In this document: one piece after another, positions 36,030 through 45,316 of the stretch
How positions within the stretch are numbered: the first letter of the stretch is position 1
Layout of the letters: each line of letters opens with the position of its first letter
Source: Desemzia sp. RIT 804
GTDB taxonomy: Bacteria; Bacillota; Bacilli; Lactobacillales; Carnobacteriaceae
Assembly: GCF_016892605.1 (NCBI RefSeq)
Contig: NZ_JAFEMV010000003.1
Location: 371,321-435,320, forward strand
DNA length: 64,000 nt
Reading direction: 5' to 3'
The notes under the pieces: model-generated
What the model was told of the DNA's origin: nothing
The model's database searches: none
What the model saw: only the letters and a program-made list of their open reading frames with translations
Translations under genes and position numbers: made by a program

Positions 36030-37040
36030 TCAATTGGTAGAACCTCTAATGATTAGCTTTCCTTTTATCTTTATATTTGAAGGTTTCTCTGTCTCAATAC
36101 TTTTGTTTATTCGTTTATGAAGTAGTGTTACAGTTTCTGTACCTAAAGCATAAGAATCTTGATCAATTGCTGTAATACCATCTTTTCCAACAAACGACGC
36201 CCATATCCAATTATCATATCCACAAATGCTAAAATCTTCCCCTATTTTATAGTTTTTTTCTTTCATGATTGTCAATATCATTTGTAAAACGACACCATTA
36301 CCAGCAAAAATAACTCGGGGAGCGGGTGTCTCGCAAAATCGTTCTAGCTGTTGTGAAATGTTGTTTTTATTTGTTATATCTACAATATAAGTCTTTGCAA
36401 TAGTCTGCTTTTTTTTCTCTGCAGCATCTTTAAAAGCACGATATCTATCTTCTCTAACAGTATTATTTTCAATATTTTCAGTAAAAAAACCAATAGATTG
36501 AAAGTTTTTTTCAAATAAGTGATTCATCATTTGTTGGCCAAGCTCATAGTTATTTGAACTAATTGTATCACCTTGAAAACCCACTACACCTCTATCAATA
36601 AATACTATAGGCACTTTATTTTTTGTTTCTTGTAAAAAGTGCTCATTCAATCCTACAGTATTCACAATTAAACCATCAACTCGATTATCTAAAAATCGTT
36701 CCACGCCTTCTTTTTCTTTATCAATACTATTATTAGAAATTGATATCATTAATGAATAACCAATTTCATTAGCCTTGTCTGTAAGACCTTTAATAATTTG
36801 TGTAGAAAAAGGATTCTCGATATCCGCTATGACCGCTCCTATAACCTTGCTCTTATTTGATTTAAGCGTCCGTGCTATATTACTTGGACGAAAATCTAAG
36901 TCGCTTATAACCTTCTCAATTGTAGTCCGCGTTTCTGTAGACATATATTCAAATTTTCCATTCAAATAACGAGAAACAGTGGTCCCACTAACATTAGCTT
37001 CTTTTGCAATATCTTTAATCGTTATCTGTTTTGTATTCAT
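36030..37040 (-). CDS. LacI family regulator of the hydantoinase/HxlAB operon
   Basis: This 336-residue protein has an N-terminal helix-turn-helix TIKDIAKEANVSGTTVSRYL and a sugar-binding-protein-like effector domain ending IIRGST. GAGGTG precedes the ATG. It lies directly upstream of the operon with three operators in the gap. A cre-like imperfect palindrome pair with AAACG cores (37061-37090) lies in its own upstream region. The inducer is presumably the transported compound or a phosphorylated intermediate. Confidence 0.9.
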   Translation of the reverse strand: MNTKQITIKDIAKEANVSGTTVSRYLNGKFEYMSTETRTTIEKVISDLDFRPSNIARTLKSNKSKVIGAVIADIENPFSTQIIKGLTDKANEIGYSLMISISNNSIDKEKEGVERFLDNRVDGLIVNTVGLNEHFLQETKNKVPIVFIDRGVVGFQGDTISSNNYELGQQMMNHLFEKNFQSIGFFTENIENNTVREDRYRAFKDAAEKKKQTIAKTYIVDITNKNNISQQLERFCETPAPRVIFAGNGVVLQMILTIMKEKNYKIGEDFSICGYDNWIWASFVGKDGITAIDQDSYALGTETVTLLHKRINKSIETEKPSNIKIKGKLIIRGSTN

Positions 37041-37211
37041 AAAAAAAAATCACCTCTTTTAGCAAACGTTTTCTGAAATCGTTTTCTAAACTTCATGCAC
37101 AAAGCATAACTGATTAATTTTAGAATGTCAATTATTACTCTATTCTTTTTATTCTAAGTATGAAAAAGAATAGACTCTGGAACAAAAGGACTCCCAAACT
37201 AACGGAAGGCA

Positions 37212-37243
37212 GACAAAGTATTTTTCTCAAAAAACACTTTGTC
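37212..37243 (-). terminator. Terminator after the XRE gene
   Basis: GACAAAGT-TTTTT pairs with AAAAA-ACTTTGTC, 60 bases beyond the stop of the XRE regulator on the minus strand. Confidence 0.75.
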
Positions 37244-37302
37244 CTTATCTCTTTATTGATATTATCTGTATAGATTCTAAAAAGCATCAGGATATTTTTA
37301 TC

Positions 37303-38091
37303 TTATTCAAGCTTGCTCTCCTCAGAAGGTATCCCTAATTGTTCTGCGATCCAATATAAAGAATCATGCATTTGTTCTGTTGCCACGTTATAATATTCGA
37401 TACCATTCTCATCACGAATGATGGTATCGCTCAATTTAGTAAACTTTTGACTGTATCCGTATGCGGTGACAATATATTTATCATCTTCTGCGGCCACTTT
37501 TAAATCATTGTATTTTACGATCCCATCTTCTAAACCACGCTCGATCCATTTTTGGCGAATTTCTTCTACCTCTGCTGGGTCCGAATCCGGAGTGAGCCAA
37601 GAGATCATGTCGTGCTCATTTAAAATGACTAAATCCTCTTCTCCAAATGAAAGCCTAGACTGAGAAATTTCATTGGTTGGAGCAAAATTAATTTCCCAAT
37701 AACTATTCAACAAATCGTTTGGACTCAATCCTGCTTCATTCACTTCTGCATTAATTTGATTGGCTTGATAGATTTTTGTTACATGATAGATACTGAAACT
37801 CGTCATAAAAAATAATAGCACTGCTAAAATAATGATCGTCGTTTTTCTTCGCTGGCTTGTTTTAACTTTATTAGTAATATCCTCTACCATCTTAGAATCT
37901 TCTTTCAATAAATCATCCAACGGTGTTTTATACAGCTCGCTGATCGTTACTAATATCTCCAGATCTGGATATGTTCGTCCAACTTCCCAACTCGAAATCG
38001 TTTGCCTGGATACATGTAAGATAGCGGCTAATTCTTTCTGAGTAAGACCAGCTTCCTGTCGTTTTGCCTTCAACTTATCTTTTATCTCCAT
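37303..38091 (-). CDS. XRE-type regulator with membrane anchor and extracellular domain
   Basis: This 262-residue protein begins with a Cro/C1 helix-turn-helix (RQEAGLTQKELAAILHVSRQ, then TISSWEVGRTYPDLE). A single hydrophobic segment (TIIILAVLLFFMTSFSIYHV, about 84-103) follows, and then about 150 residues that would lie outside the cell. AGGGGAGAGG precedes the start. It may relay an envelope signal to DNA. It has no obvious partner gene, and its targets are unknown. Confidence 0.8.
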   Translation of the reverse strand: MEIKDKLKAKRQEAGLTQKELAAILHVSRQTISSWEVGRTYPDLEILVTISELYKTPLDDLLKEDSKMVEDITNKVKTSQRRKTTIIILAVLLFFMTSFSIYHVTKIYQANQINAEVNEAGLSPNDLLNSYWEINFAPTNEISQSRLSFGEEDLVILNEHDMISWLTPDSDPAEVEEIRQKWIERGLEDGIVKYNDLKVAAEDDKYIVTAYGYSQKFTKLSDTIIRDENGIEYYNVATEQMHDSLYWIAEQLGIPSEESKLE

Positions 38092-38267
38092 CTTATCCTC
38101 TCCCCTTTAAAAATCATCTTGTCCCTACCTATATCTATTTTATAGCAAGAATTTGTAGATTGCTTCTTTTTCTGTAGATTATTACGTGCTACTTTTTGTA
38201 GCATCCTTTGTTTAAAGGGGTTTTGATGAACAAGCTGAGACTGTAAAAACTGTTTTGGTTAACATTA

Positions 38268-38299
38268 AAAACTACCCTACATTTTCAGTAAGGTAGTTT
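38268..38299 (-). terminator. Terminator after sigH
   Basis: On the minus strand AAACTACC-TTAC pairs with GTA-GGGTAGTTT, followed by T-rich sequence. The rest of the 280-bp gap 38092-38370 shows nothing else I can name. Confidence 0.65.
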
Positions 38300-38370
38300 C
38301 TTTACCGTAAATTAAATTAGTATTTAAGAGTACTAAAAAGAGCAGACTTTTTTTGTAACCGCTTACTAAA

Positions 38371-38967
38371 TTAATTGAAGAATATTTTCATTTTACGCTT
38401 GCATCGATCTAATCCATTCGTAACTTGTATGACTTCGCAGGTGAATTCTTTTGCTATTTCTTCTTTATCGACATTTTTCAAGTATCTAAAAAAAATTTGA
38501 CGTTCAAATTCAGATAAATATTCAAAAAATTTTGGAATATTTTCTTTTACTTCTAATGCTTTTTGGAAGTCCAGGTCACCTGAAAAATTTTTTATGTAAT
38601 TAGGCGAAAAACCATTTTCCAATAAGCCTTCTAAAGATTCTGATATTTTTTCACTTCTTCTTTTTTTAGCCATATCCTTACGTATCAAACTAAAGAAATG
38701 ATGCTTCAAATTCATTTTAAAATAGTTACCAAATGTATGCCCTCGAGTATTATCATAAAGATGAATTGCTTTATTAAAAACAATTCTTGCTTCTTGGATA
38801 AAGTCCTCCATTTCGAAACTTTGAATATAATAATCTTTCACTACTTTTTTCACCAATGGTACGTAGCGCTGAAACAAAACTTCAAAAGGAAAATAATCAC
38901 CGCTTTTTATCACTAAGATTATATCTTCATCTTTTAACTGTTTAAAAAAATCTTCTGTTTCGTTCAC
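38371..38967 (-). CDS. sigH: SigH/ComX-like RNA polymerase sigma factor
   Basis: This 198-residue sigma-70 family protein has a region 2 core (YYIQSFEMEDFIQEARIVF, then HLYDNTRGHTFGNYFKMNL) and a short region 4 (DKEEIAKEFTCEVIQVTNGL). Its place after rae1, rlmB, mrnC, cysS and cysE is that of Bacillus sigH. In Lactobacillales such genes can act as competence sigma factors. The start is GTG 38967, with GGAGGACAG upstream. The divergent sequence makes exact function uncertain. Confidence 0.85.
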   Translation of the reverse strand: MNETEDFFKQLKDEDIILVIKSGDYFPFEVLFQRYVPLVKKVVKDYYIQSFEMEDFIQEARIVFNKAIHLYDNTRGHTFGNYFKMNLKHHFFSLIRKDMAKKRRSEKISESLEGLLENGFSPNYIKNFSGDLDFQKALEVKENIPKFFEYLSEFERQIFFRYLKNVDKEEIAKEFTCEVIQVTNGLDRCKRKMKIFFN

Positions 38968-39043
38968 TCTCTGTCCTCCAGTTCTAGATCGCTATTTTAT
39001 ATTCAAATCTTTAAGTCTGCTCTTTTTCTGGATTCTTAAATGG

Positions 39044-39571
39044 TTACTTTTTCTTTGCCAATTCATCTCGAAACCGTTCCAATGTATCCAACTGGAGATG
39101 GTTCCACGGAGAGTTTCGTCGATAATTTTGACCGTGTAACGTTTTTGCGTCGTTTTCAATGGACTTCTTCGAGTGTTGCAGATCTTTAAACAACTCATTC
39201 GCAGATTTACGTAAGGCACCTTTTTGGAAAATAATCCATTGTTCAGCTAAATCACTGGTAGCTACGGTGACTTGTGTAATAAGCAAATTTTCTTCACCAA
39301 CTACCCGTTCAATGTAACTGTCAGCGGTTTCACCTTCCTTAGTAAATATAACACTTAGTTGATATTTTGCATAGCTTTTTTGAATTCCAGGAACAAATTG
39401 GGCGTCGAAAACTACGCGTACTTCGACGTCCTCATATTTTGCATAATTGGATAGTTCATGAAGCAATAAATCACGTGCTTCTTCCATCTCATCTTGGTTT
39501 TTCAGTTTTTCCAACATTGGCCAAGCGCCTATCATATTATATCCATCTACGATCAGAACTTCTTTCTTCAT
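39044..39571 (-). CDS. rae1: NYN-domain ribosome-dependent endonuclease Rae1 (YacP)
   Basis: This 175-residue NYN/PIN-like nuclease begins VLIVDGYNMIGAWP and has the acidic residues VVFDAQFVPG and GETADSYIERV of the active site. Bacillus Rae1 cleaves mRNA in the ribosomal A site. GGGAGG precedes the ATG. Its position between rlmB and sigH is the conserved one. Confidence 0.9.
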   Translation of the reverse strand: MKKEVLIVDGYNMIGAWPMLEKLKNQDEMEEARDLLLHELSNYAKYEDVEVRVVFDAQFVPGIQKSYAKYQLSVIFTKEGETADSYIERVVGEENLLITQVTVATSDLAEQWIIFQKGALRKSANELFKDLQHSKKSIENDAKTLHGQNYRRNSPWNHLQLDTLERFRDELAKKK

Positions 39572-39607
39572 AGCCTCGACCTCCCTTCTCTTCCTTATAT
39601 CAGTATC

Positions 39608-40465
39608 TTATATTTTATTGCGTCCTCGGTAAACTTCGTACATCAATAAACTAGCTGCGACACTTGCGTTTAAACTTTGCACATGACCAGTCATAGGAAT
39701 GGTAATAGTCCCATCCATTTGCTCTTTTACCAGTCTTGAAACACCCTTGCCTTCGTTCCCAATCACAAGCCCTACTGGCAATGTTGCATCCCATCTACGG
39801 TAATCTTGGCCTTCCATATCTGTCCCATAGAACCAAATACCGCGCTCTTTCAAGTCTTTAATGGTTTGTACTAGATTAGTTACCCGCACTACTGGAACGT
39901 GTTCAATTGCGCCTGTTGAAGCTTTTGCTACCGTTGCAGTCAATCCTACTGCTCGACGTTTGGGAATGATGATTCCGTGAGCTCCACTCGCATCTGCCGT
40001 ACGCATAATAGATCCCAAATTGTGAGGATCTTCCACTCCATCTAATAAAATAAAGAACGGATCCTCATTCTTTTTAGCAGCAGCTTCAAACAGATCATCA
40101 ATCGTTGCGTAAGCAAAAGCTGCTGTTCCAACCACAACACCTTGATGGTTTTGTCCATCTACTAGTAAATCTAGTTTTGATTTTGGCACGATCGAAATTT
40201 GTACTTTGCGTTTTTTAGCTAGTCCATGAATTTCTTCCATTTTAGCGCCAGAAAGACCTTCTTGTAAAAAGACTTTATTGATATCTCGTTCTGATTTCAA
40301 TACTTCGATCGCTGGGATTCTTCCCATGACAAAATCGCGATCCTCTTCATTCTCTACCGCTTCTACGGAATCAATTTGTTGCGGACGTTTGTGCTGAGGA
40401 CGACGGTTAGTCGTTTTTTTTCTATCTCGATCTCTATTTGACGATCGTTTATCATTTCTTGGCAT
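39608..40465 (-). CDS. rlmB: 23S rRNA 2'-O-methyltransferase RlmB
   Basis: This 285-residue SpoU/TrmH-class SPOUT enzyme methylates G2251 of 23S rRNA in the family. A basic N-terminal tail of about 40 residues precedes the substrate-binding domain (GRIPAIEVLKS). The knotted domain has LLDGVEDPHNLGSIMRTADASG and LPVGLVIGNEGKGVSRL. The start overlaps mrnC by 14 bases, with GGAGGAG upstream. Confidence 0.93.
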   Translation of the reverse strand: MPRNDKRSSNRDRDRKKTTNRRPQHKRPQQIDSVEAVENEEDRDFVMGRIPAIEVLKSERDINKVFLQEGLSGAKMEEIHGLAKKRKVQISIVPKSKLDLLVDGQNHQGVVVGTAAFAYATIDDLFEAAAKKNEDPFFILLDGVEDPHNLGSIMRTADASGAHGIIIPKRRAVGLTATVAKASTGAIEHVPVVRVTNLVQTIKDLKERGIWFYGTDMEGQDYRRWDATLPVGLVIGNEGKGVSRLVKEQMDGTITIPMTGHVQSLNASVAASLLMYEVYRGRNKI

Positions 40466-40862
40466 CGTTTGTCTCCTCCACTTTCTGGATACACCAGTTG
40501 ATCAATTCTTCCATACGTTCTTTTTCACCTGACAAATGCAAGTACCCCATCAACGCTTCAAACCCTGTAGAAATACGATACGTCGTAATATCTGCATTTT
40601 TAGCTGAAGTGTGGCTTTTAGCGTTTCTGCCTCGTTTGAACATGGTTACTTCTTCTTCAGAAAGCAATTCCGCTGATATCATTTCATGCATCAAAAAGGC
40701 TTGTGCTTTTGCGGATACAAAATGTGTGGCCATTCGATGCAATTGGTTGGGTCTGGTTTGCCCTTGGTTCACTAAATAATCTCTTATATACGTTTCATAA
40801 ATGGCATCTCCAACGTAAGCTAATGCTAATCCGTTCAATAATGCCCAATTTTTTTCAGTCAT
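40452..40862 (-). CDS. mrnC: Mini-ribonuclease III MrnC
   Basis: This 136-residue RNase III-like protein without dsRNA-binding domain matures 23S rRNA. The signature ALAYVGDAIYETYIRDYLV carries the catalytic acidic residues, and EALMGYLHL the second site. I chose ATG 40862, just after the cysS stop codon and preceded by GGAGAAGAGG, over a longer frame that overlaps cysS. Confidence 0.92.
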   Translation of the reverse strand: MTEKNWALLNGLALAYVGDAIYETYIRDYLVNQGQTRPNQLHRMATHFVSAKAQAFLMHEMISAELLSEEEVTMFKRGRNAKSHTSAKNADITTYRISTGFEALMGYLHLSGEKERMEELINWCIQKVEETNDAKK

Positions 40863-40863
40863 G

Positions 40864-42270
40864 TTATCCTCTTCTCCATCTAGTTCCTTGCGGTGTATCA
40901 TCTAAAACAATGCCTTCTGCTTTTAATAAATCTCGAATCTCATCGCTTCGTTGAAAGTTTTTAGCAGCACGAGCTTCGTTGCGCTCTACGATCAATTGCT
41001 CAATTTTTTTATCCAATAACGTTTCTTCTTCAAATGCGATACCAAAAATTTGCATCAATTCACTCATCAAGTTTTTCATGGCATCTAATACTGTTTTAGA
41101 CACTTCGGCTTGTTCGCTGTAAATATTCATTGTTTTAGCCAATTCATAAACGATAGTAATTCCATTGGCCGCATTAAAGTCATCATCCATCTCACGAATG
41201 AAGTCTTGCTTAAAACGTTCTAACTGAGCTAATTTTTCAGTATCTGTTCCTATTGATTCTACAGCATCTTTCAAGCGATAACCAACATTTTCGTAAGCAT
41301 GACGCAATTTGGTTAAATTATTTTCAGCTTCTTCAATAGTTGCCATGCTATAACTGATAGGACGGCGGTATTGTGTAGTCGCCATAAAAAAGCGCAATAT
41401 TTGAGGGTCTACTTGTTTGATGATATCATGCACCAAAACAAAATTTCCAAGCGACTTACTCATTTTCTCGTTATCCATCGTCACAAAACCATTGTGCATC
41501 CAATATTTAGCAAATGGATGACCTGTTTTAGCTTCACTTTGGGCAATTTCATTTTCATGATGTGGAAAAGCTAAATCTTGACCGCCTGCATGAATATCAA
41601 TCGTATCTCCTAAATACTTTGTAGCCATGACCGAGCACTCAATGTGCCAACCCGGACGTCCTTTGCCCCATGGCGAATCCCAGTTGATTTCTTCTGTCTT
41701 AGCTGCTTTCCATAATGCAAAATCTAACGGGTCTTCTTTTTTCCGATTTTCTTCATCATCTAGTCGATTACTTGCTCCTACTTCCAAATCATCGATCGAC
41801 ATATCGCTTAATTTACCGTACTCTTTGAATTTGCGTGTACGGAAATATACATCTCCTTTTATTTCATAGGCATACTCTTTTTCAATCAATGCTTTTACAA
41901 ATTCAATGATATCTGGCATATTATCCATAACACGAGGATTGCTTGTAGCTTTTTCAACGCCTAAAGCAGCTGTGTCTTCATAATAGGCATCAATAAATCT
42001 CTGAGCAACTTCAGGAGCAGTAAGATCCAACTCTTTAGCCGTGCGAATAATCTTGTCGTCTACATCGGTAAAATTAGATACATAGTTAACGTCATAACCA
42101 CGGTATTCCAAATAGCGGCGAACTGTATCAAAAGCTACTGTGCTGCGTGCATTTCCAATATGAATGTAATTGTATACCGTTGGACCACAAACATACATTT
42201 TTACTTTACCTTCTTCTAAAGGTTCAAACTTTTCTTTTTGACGAGTCAGCGTATTATAGATTTTTAGCAT
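40864..42270 (-). CDS. cysS: Cysteinyl-tRNA synthetase
   Basis: This 468-residue class I synthetase has [11 protein letters not shown] (HIGH-type motif), zinc ligands in [15 protein letters not shown] and HHENE, and KMSKSLGN (KMSKS). Length is normal for bacteria. It lies 45-75 bases after cysE on the same strand and shares the cysteine T-box. Confidence 0.96.
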   Translation of the reverse strand: MLKIYNTLTRQKEKFEPLEEGKVKMYVCGPTVYNYIHIGNARSTVAFDTVRRYLEYRGYDVNYVSNFTDVDDKIIRTAKELDLTAPEVAQRFIDAYYEDTAALGVEKATSNPRVMDNMPDIIEFVKALIEKEYAYEIKGDVYFRTRKFKEYGKLSDMSIDDLEVGASNRLDDEENRKKEDPLDFALWKAAKTEEINWDSPWGKGRPGWHIECSVMATKYLGDTIDIHAGGQDLAFPHHENEIAQSEAKTGHPFAKYWMHNGFVTMDNEKMSKSLGNFVLVHDIIKQVDPQILRFFMATTQYRRPISYSMATIEEAENNLTKLRHAYENVGYRLKDAVESIGTDTEKLAQLERFKQDFIREMDDDFNAANGITIVYELAKTMNIYSEQAEVSKTVLDAMKNLMSELMQIFGIAFEEETLLDKKIEQLIVERNEARAAKNFQRSDEIRDLLKAEGIVLDDTPQGTRWRRG

Positions 42271-42314
42271 AGATTACCACTTCCTTTTTAGATGAAATTT
42301 TGTTTCGTTTATTT

Positions 42315-42845
42315 TTAATGTGCTACTCTTTTTCCATTCAATTTTACCACTTTTGCAGGAATTCCTACAGCTGTCGCATTGCTTGGAATATCTTCTAGTA
42401 CCACTGCCGAAGCTCCGATTTTAGAGTTGTCTCCTACAGTAATCGGCCCTAAAACTTGGGTATGGGCGGACACTAAGACATTATTTCCAATCGTAGGATG
42501 GCGTTTGCCTCTTTCTTTTCCAGTTCCGCCTAACGTTACGCCATGAAACAGCACCACGTCGTCTCCAATGATGGCTGTTTCTCCAATAACTAGTCCCATG
42601 CCATGGTCAATAAATAATCTTCTTCCAATGATGGCTCCCGGATGGATTTCAATGCCAGTAAAAAACCTAGAAATAGTAGCTATTATTTTCGCTAACAAAT
42701 ACCAATGGTAACGATAGAAAAAATGAGCTACTCGATGACTCAATATCGCATGAAACCCTGGATAGGTTAAGAATATTTCCAAAGTACTACGCACTGAAGG
42801 ATCATTCTGTTTTATCGTTTGAACTGTTTCATTTATAGTACGCAT
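42315..42845 (-). CDS. cysE: Serine O-acetyltransferase
   Basis: This 176-residue left-handed beta-helix acyltransferase makes O-acetylserine for cysteine synthesis. Hexapeptide repeats follow FTGIEIHPGAIIGRR, with the catalytic HG pairs in FIDHGMG and LFHGVTLGGTG. I prefer ATG 42845, preceded by AAAGGTGG, over ATG 42887, which has no ribosome binding site. It is the first coding gene behind the cysteine T-box but lies about 590 bp from the T-box terminator. Confidence 0.92.
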   Translation of the reverse strand: MRTINETVQTIKQNDPSVRSTLEIFLTYPGFHAILSHRVAHFFYRYHWYLLAKIIATISRFFTGIEIHPGAIIGRRLFIDHGMGLVIGETAIIGDDVVLFHGVTLGGTGKERGKRHPTIGNNVLVSAHTQVLGPITVGDNSKIGASAVVLEDIPSNATAVGIPAKVVKLNGKRVAH

Positions 42846-43004
42846 ATTGGCCACCTTTTCTTCTTTTTTCATAAATTTTTTTGGCATTTTTAATCAAAAT
42901 AGCGTTGTTTTTCTGCCAGTGTTAGGCTGACACTTCACGTAAATTTCTAGTTCTTCATCATATAACATTGATAGAAAGCGAAGTAGCTTAAATACTAACT
43001 TTTA

Positions 43005-43178
43005 GAAATTCCTGGAGGAATCGGGGTTGCTGGTAGCCATGTAAAGGATGCAATGTGAATTACAAATCGTTGGCGCTTCAGCGCTTACGCTTTGTTTGAA
43101 GCTTGCAAGTGTGGAGACTTTAGGCTCCACGCGTTCCCATGGCTCTCACCCAGCAACCCCGATTCCGGAAGGAATTTC
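43005..43178 (-). repeat. MITE-like element, copy 2, with long terminal inverted repeats
   Basis: The 37-base left end (43005-43041) and 41-base right end (43138-43178) are inverted copies: GAAATTCC, GGAATCGGGGTTGCTGG and AGCCATG occur in both, separated by a few mismatches. The centre carries GCTTCAGCGC and the hairpin GTGGAGACTTTAGGCTCCAC. The same landmarks, inverted, make up the element at 15428-15670. There is no coding capacity. Confidence 0.78.
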
Positions 43179-43213
43179 TTTACCAACACCATAAACAAAA
43201 TAGAGTTTCCTAT

Positions 43214-43430
43214 CAAGCCAGAGTAGCGACCTCCGCATCCTTCTAGGCGAGCTGCGGTCGCTTGGCTCTTGGTAAAATCATTCTCTTTTTTTTGTGAGAG
43301 TAACCCTTCACTTACGTTCAGGCTTATACTATTCGACTAAACCAGCTGAAGCTGGAAGTCTCTCAGCAAAAAGAATCCTTTAAAAAGGAAATAGATTTCT
43401 CTGCCGGAGCTAAACGAGGCTCTCCATATC
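43214..43430. other. Structured non-coding stretch between cysE and its T-box
   Basis: A GC-rich hairpin lies at 43214-43272 (CAAGCCAGAG, AGCGACC and CCGCA pair with TGCGG, TCGCT and TTGGCTCTTGG), followed by shorter inverted repeats including GAGAGTAACCC and GCCGGAGCTAAACGAGGCTC. No reading frame, tRNA or known riboswitch was recognised. It would be part of the readthrough transcript from the T-box to cysE. Confidence 0.4.
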
Positions 43431-43436
43431 CTGATA

Positions 43437-43668
43437 AAAAATAAGCGTCTTTTTTGTTTTCACAAAAAAGACGCTTTGGCGTGGTTCCACTTTTTTTCAT
43501 TAGTCGCCTATAAGGCCACTAAACTCGGACAGGGTAACGGGTGTTAGCCGGTAGGTGTCTACTTGATTCGACACCACAACTCCAAGAGGCACTTCACTGA
43601 ATTCGCGTCATCTGCTTCCACCGATACAGACTCTCTGGGGCCGCTTGTTCAGTTACTCTTTCTTATCA
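43437..43668 (-). promoter_or_regulatory. Cysteine T-box riboswitch
   Basis: On the minus strand the T-box core AGTGGAACCACGCC is the complement of 43478-43491. The terminator AAGCGTCTTTTTTG with its complement and a T-run spans 43437-43476. The specifier is TGC (complement of 43589-43591) within GAAGTGCCTCTTGGAG, giving cysteine. Stem I shows CCCCAGAGAGTCTG. Uncharged tRNA-Cys would allow readthrough into cysE and cysS. Confidence 0.92.
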
Positions 43669-43687
43669 TTGTTTTTAGAATATTTTT

Positions 43688-45160
43688 TTACGTTAATGTA
43701 TTTAGAACTTCTTCTAAATGTTGTTTTGTTTTTTCGCGTCCTAAAAGTTCAATCGTTTCGTTTAATTGCGGACCATGCATTTGTCCAGTTACAGCGATAC
43801 GAATTGGCATAAATAAGTTTTTCCCTTTAATGCCGGTTTCTTTTTGAACGGTTTTGATTCCTTTTTTAACATTATCCGCATCAAATGGCTCAATTTCACT
43901 CAATACTTTGTCAAATGCTGCTAAGACTTCTGGAACTGTTTCGCCAGCTAAGATTTCACGCGCTTCATTTCCTAAAGTTGGAGCTTCAGTAAAGAACAAT
44001 TCAGACAATTCAACAATTTCAGCACCATAGCTCATTTGTTCATGGTATAGGCTAACAAGGCTTTTCACCCATTGTTCTTGTTCTTCGGATAAGTTTTCTT
44101 CGATACGTCCCGCTTTTACCAAATGCGGTTTCGCTAACTCGGTAACAGTATCCAAGTCTACATCTTTCATGTAGTGATTATTGATCCACTCCAGTTTTTT
44201 TGCATCAAATGCTGCAGGAGATTTGCTCAAACGAGCAGAATCAAAGATTTTAATCAATGTTTCTTGATCAAAGATCTCATCTTCTCCAACTGGTGACCAG
44301 CCTAATAAAGCAATGAAGTTGAACATAGCTTGTGGCAAGTAGCCCAATTCACGGTATTGTTCAATAAATTGAAGAATACTTTCATCACGCTTGCTTAGTT
44401 TTTTACCTGTTTCGCTATTAATGATCAATGTCATATGGCCAAACACTGGTGCTTCCCATCCAAACGCTTCATAGATCATCATTTGTTTTGGAGTGTTTGC
44501 AATATGATCGTCTCCACGCAATATATGTGTGATTTTCATTTCGTGGTCATCTACTGCTACAGCAAAATTGTACGTTGGGAAACCATCACGTTTACGGATA
44601 ACGAAGTCTCCTCCAACACTTTCTGCTTCAAAAGAGATGTGTCCTTTTACTAAATCATCAAATGCATACGTGTTTTCTTTTGGTACACGGAAACGAATAA
44701 CCGGTACGATACCTTCTGCTTCTTTAGCTTTTTGTTCAGCTGCAGACATGTTTGCGCATGTACCGCTGTAGTGAGGCATTTCTCCACGAGCACGTTGCGC
44801 TTCACGTTCTTCTTCTAACTCTTCTTCAGTACAGTAACATTTGTAAGCACGGTTGCTCATCAATAATTGATCAATTAATGGATCGTAAATCTCTTTACGT
44901 TCAGACTGACGATATGGACCATATTTCCCAGGATTTTCTGGACTTTCATCCCATTCGATACCCAACCATTTTAAGTTCTCTAGTTGGCTTTCTTCGCCAC
45001 CTTCAATATTTCGTTTTTGATCTGTGTCTTCAATACGAATAATGAATTCTCCATCGTGATGACGGGCAAATAAGTAATTAAATAAAGCCGTACGAGCATT
45101 CCCAATGTGTAAATGTCCTGTTGGGCTTGGTGCGTAACGTACACGAACTTTTTTTGTCAT
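43688..45160 (-). CDS. gltX: Glutamyl-tRNA synthetase
   Basis: This 490-residue class I synthetase has [13 protein letters not shown] (HIGH motif) at the N-terminus and KKLSKRDES (KMSKS motif). Zinc-type cysteines appear in YKCYCTEEE. In Firmicutes without GlnRS it usually also charges tRNA-Gln for later amidation. GAGGACATAAATT precedes the ATG. The next gene upstream is ispD. Confidence 0.96.
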   Translation of the reverse strand: MTKKVRVRYAPSPTGHLHIGNARTALFNYLFARHHDGEFIIRIEDTDQKRNIEGGEESQLENLKWLGIEWDESPENPGKYGPYRQSERKEIYDPLIDQLLMSNRAYKCYCTEEELEEEREAQRARGEMPHYSGTCANMSAAEQKAKEAEGIVPVIRFRVPKENTYAFDDLVKGHISFEAESVGGDFVIRKRDGFPTYNFAVAVDDHEMKITHILRGDDHIANTPKQMMIYEAFGWEAPVFGHMTLIINSETGKKLSKRDESILQFIEQYRELGYLPQAMFNFIALLGWSPVGEDEIFDQETLIKIFDSARLSKSPAAFDAKKLEWINNHYMKDVDLDTVTELAKPHLVKAGRIEENLSEEQEQWVKSLVSLYHEQMSYGAEIVELSELFFTEAPTLGNEAREILAGETVPEVLAAFDKVLSEIEPFDADNVKKGIKTVQKETGIKGKNLFMPIRIAVTGQMHGPQLNETIELLGREKTKQHLEEVLNTLT

Positions 45161-45316
45161 AATTTATGTCCTCTTTTCCAAAAATATAATGAATTCAGTT
45201 TGATTTAAAACCTTGCTAACTTCTCCACTTAAAGTTACCACGCAAATGTTACTTTGACAATTCTTAACTCTACGTTCCAACTGTCTAAAGGATAAATCAG
45301 TCACTTTATTGAACCG

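Noticed and set aside
37061..37090. cre-like pair AAACGTTT/AATCGTTT upstream of the LacI gene
   Set aside because: It misses several fixed positions of the cre consensus and could instead be the LacI protein's own weak sites; noted with that gene only.
43214..43272. GC-rich hairpin that looked tRNA-like
   Set aside because: It lacks a cloverleaf, T-loop GTTC and anticodon arm; it is a single long stem.
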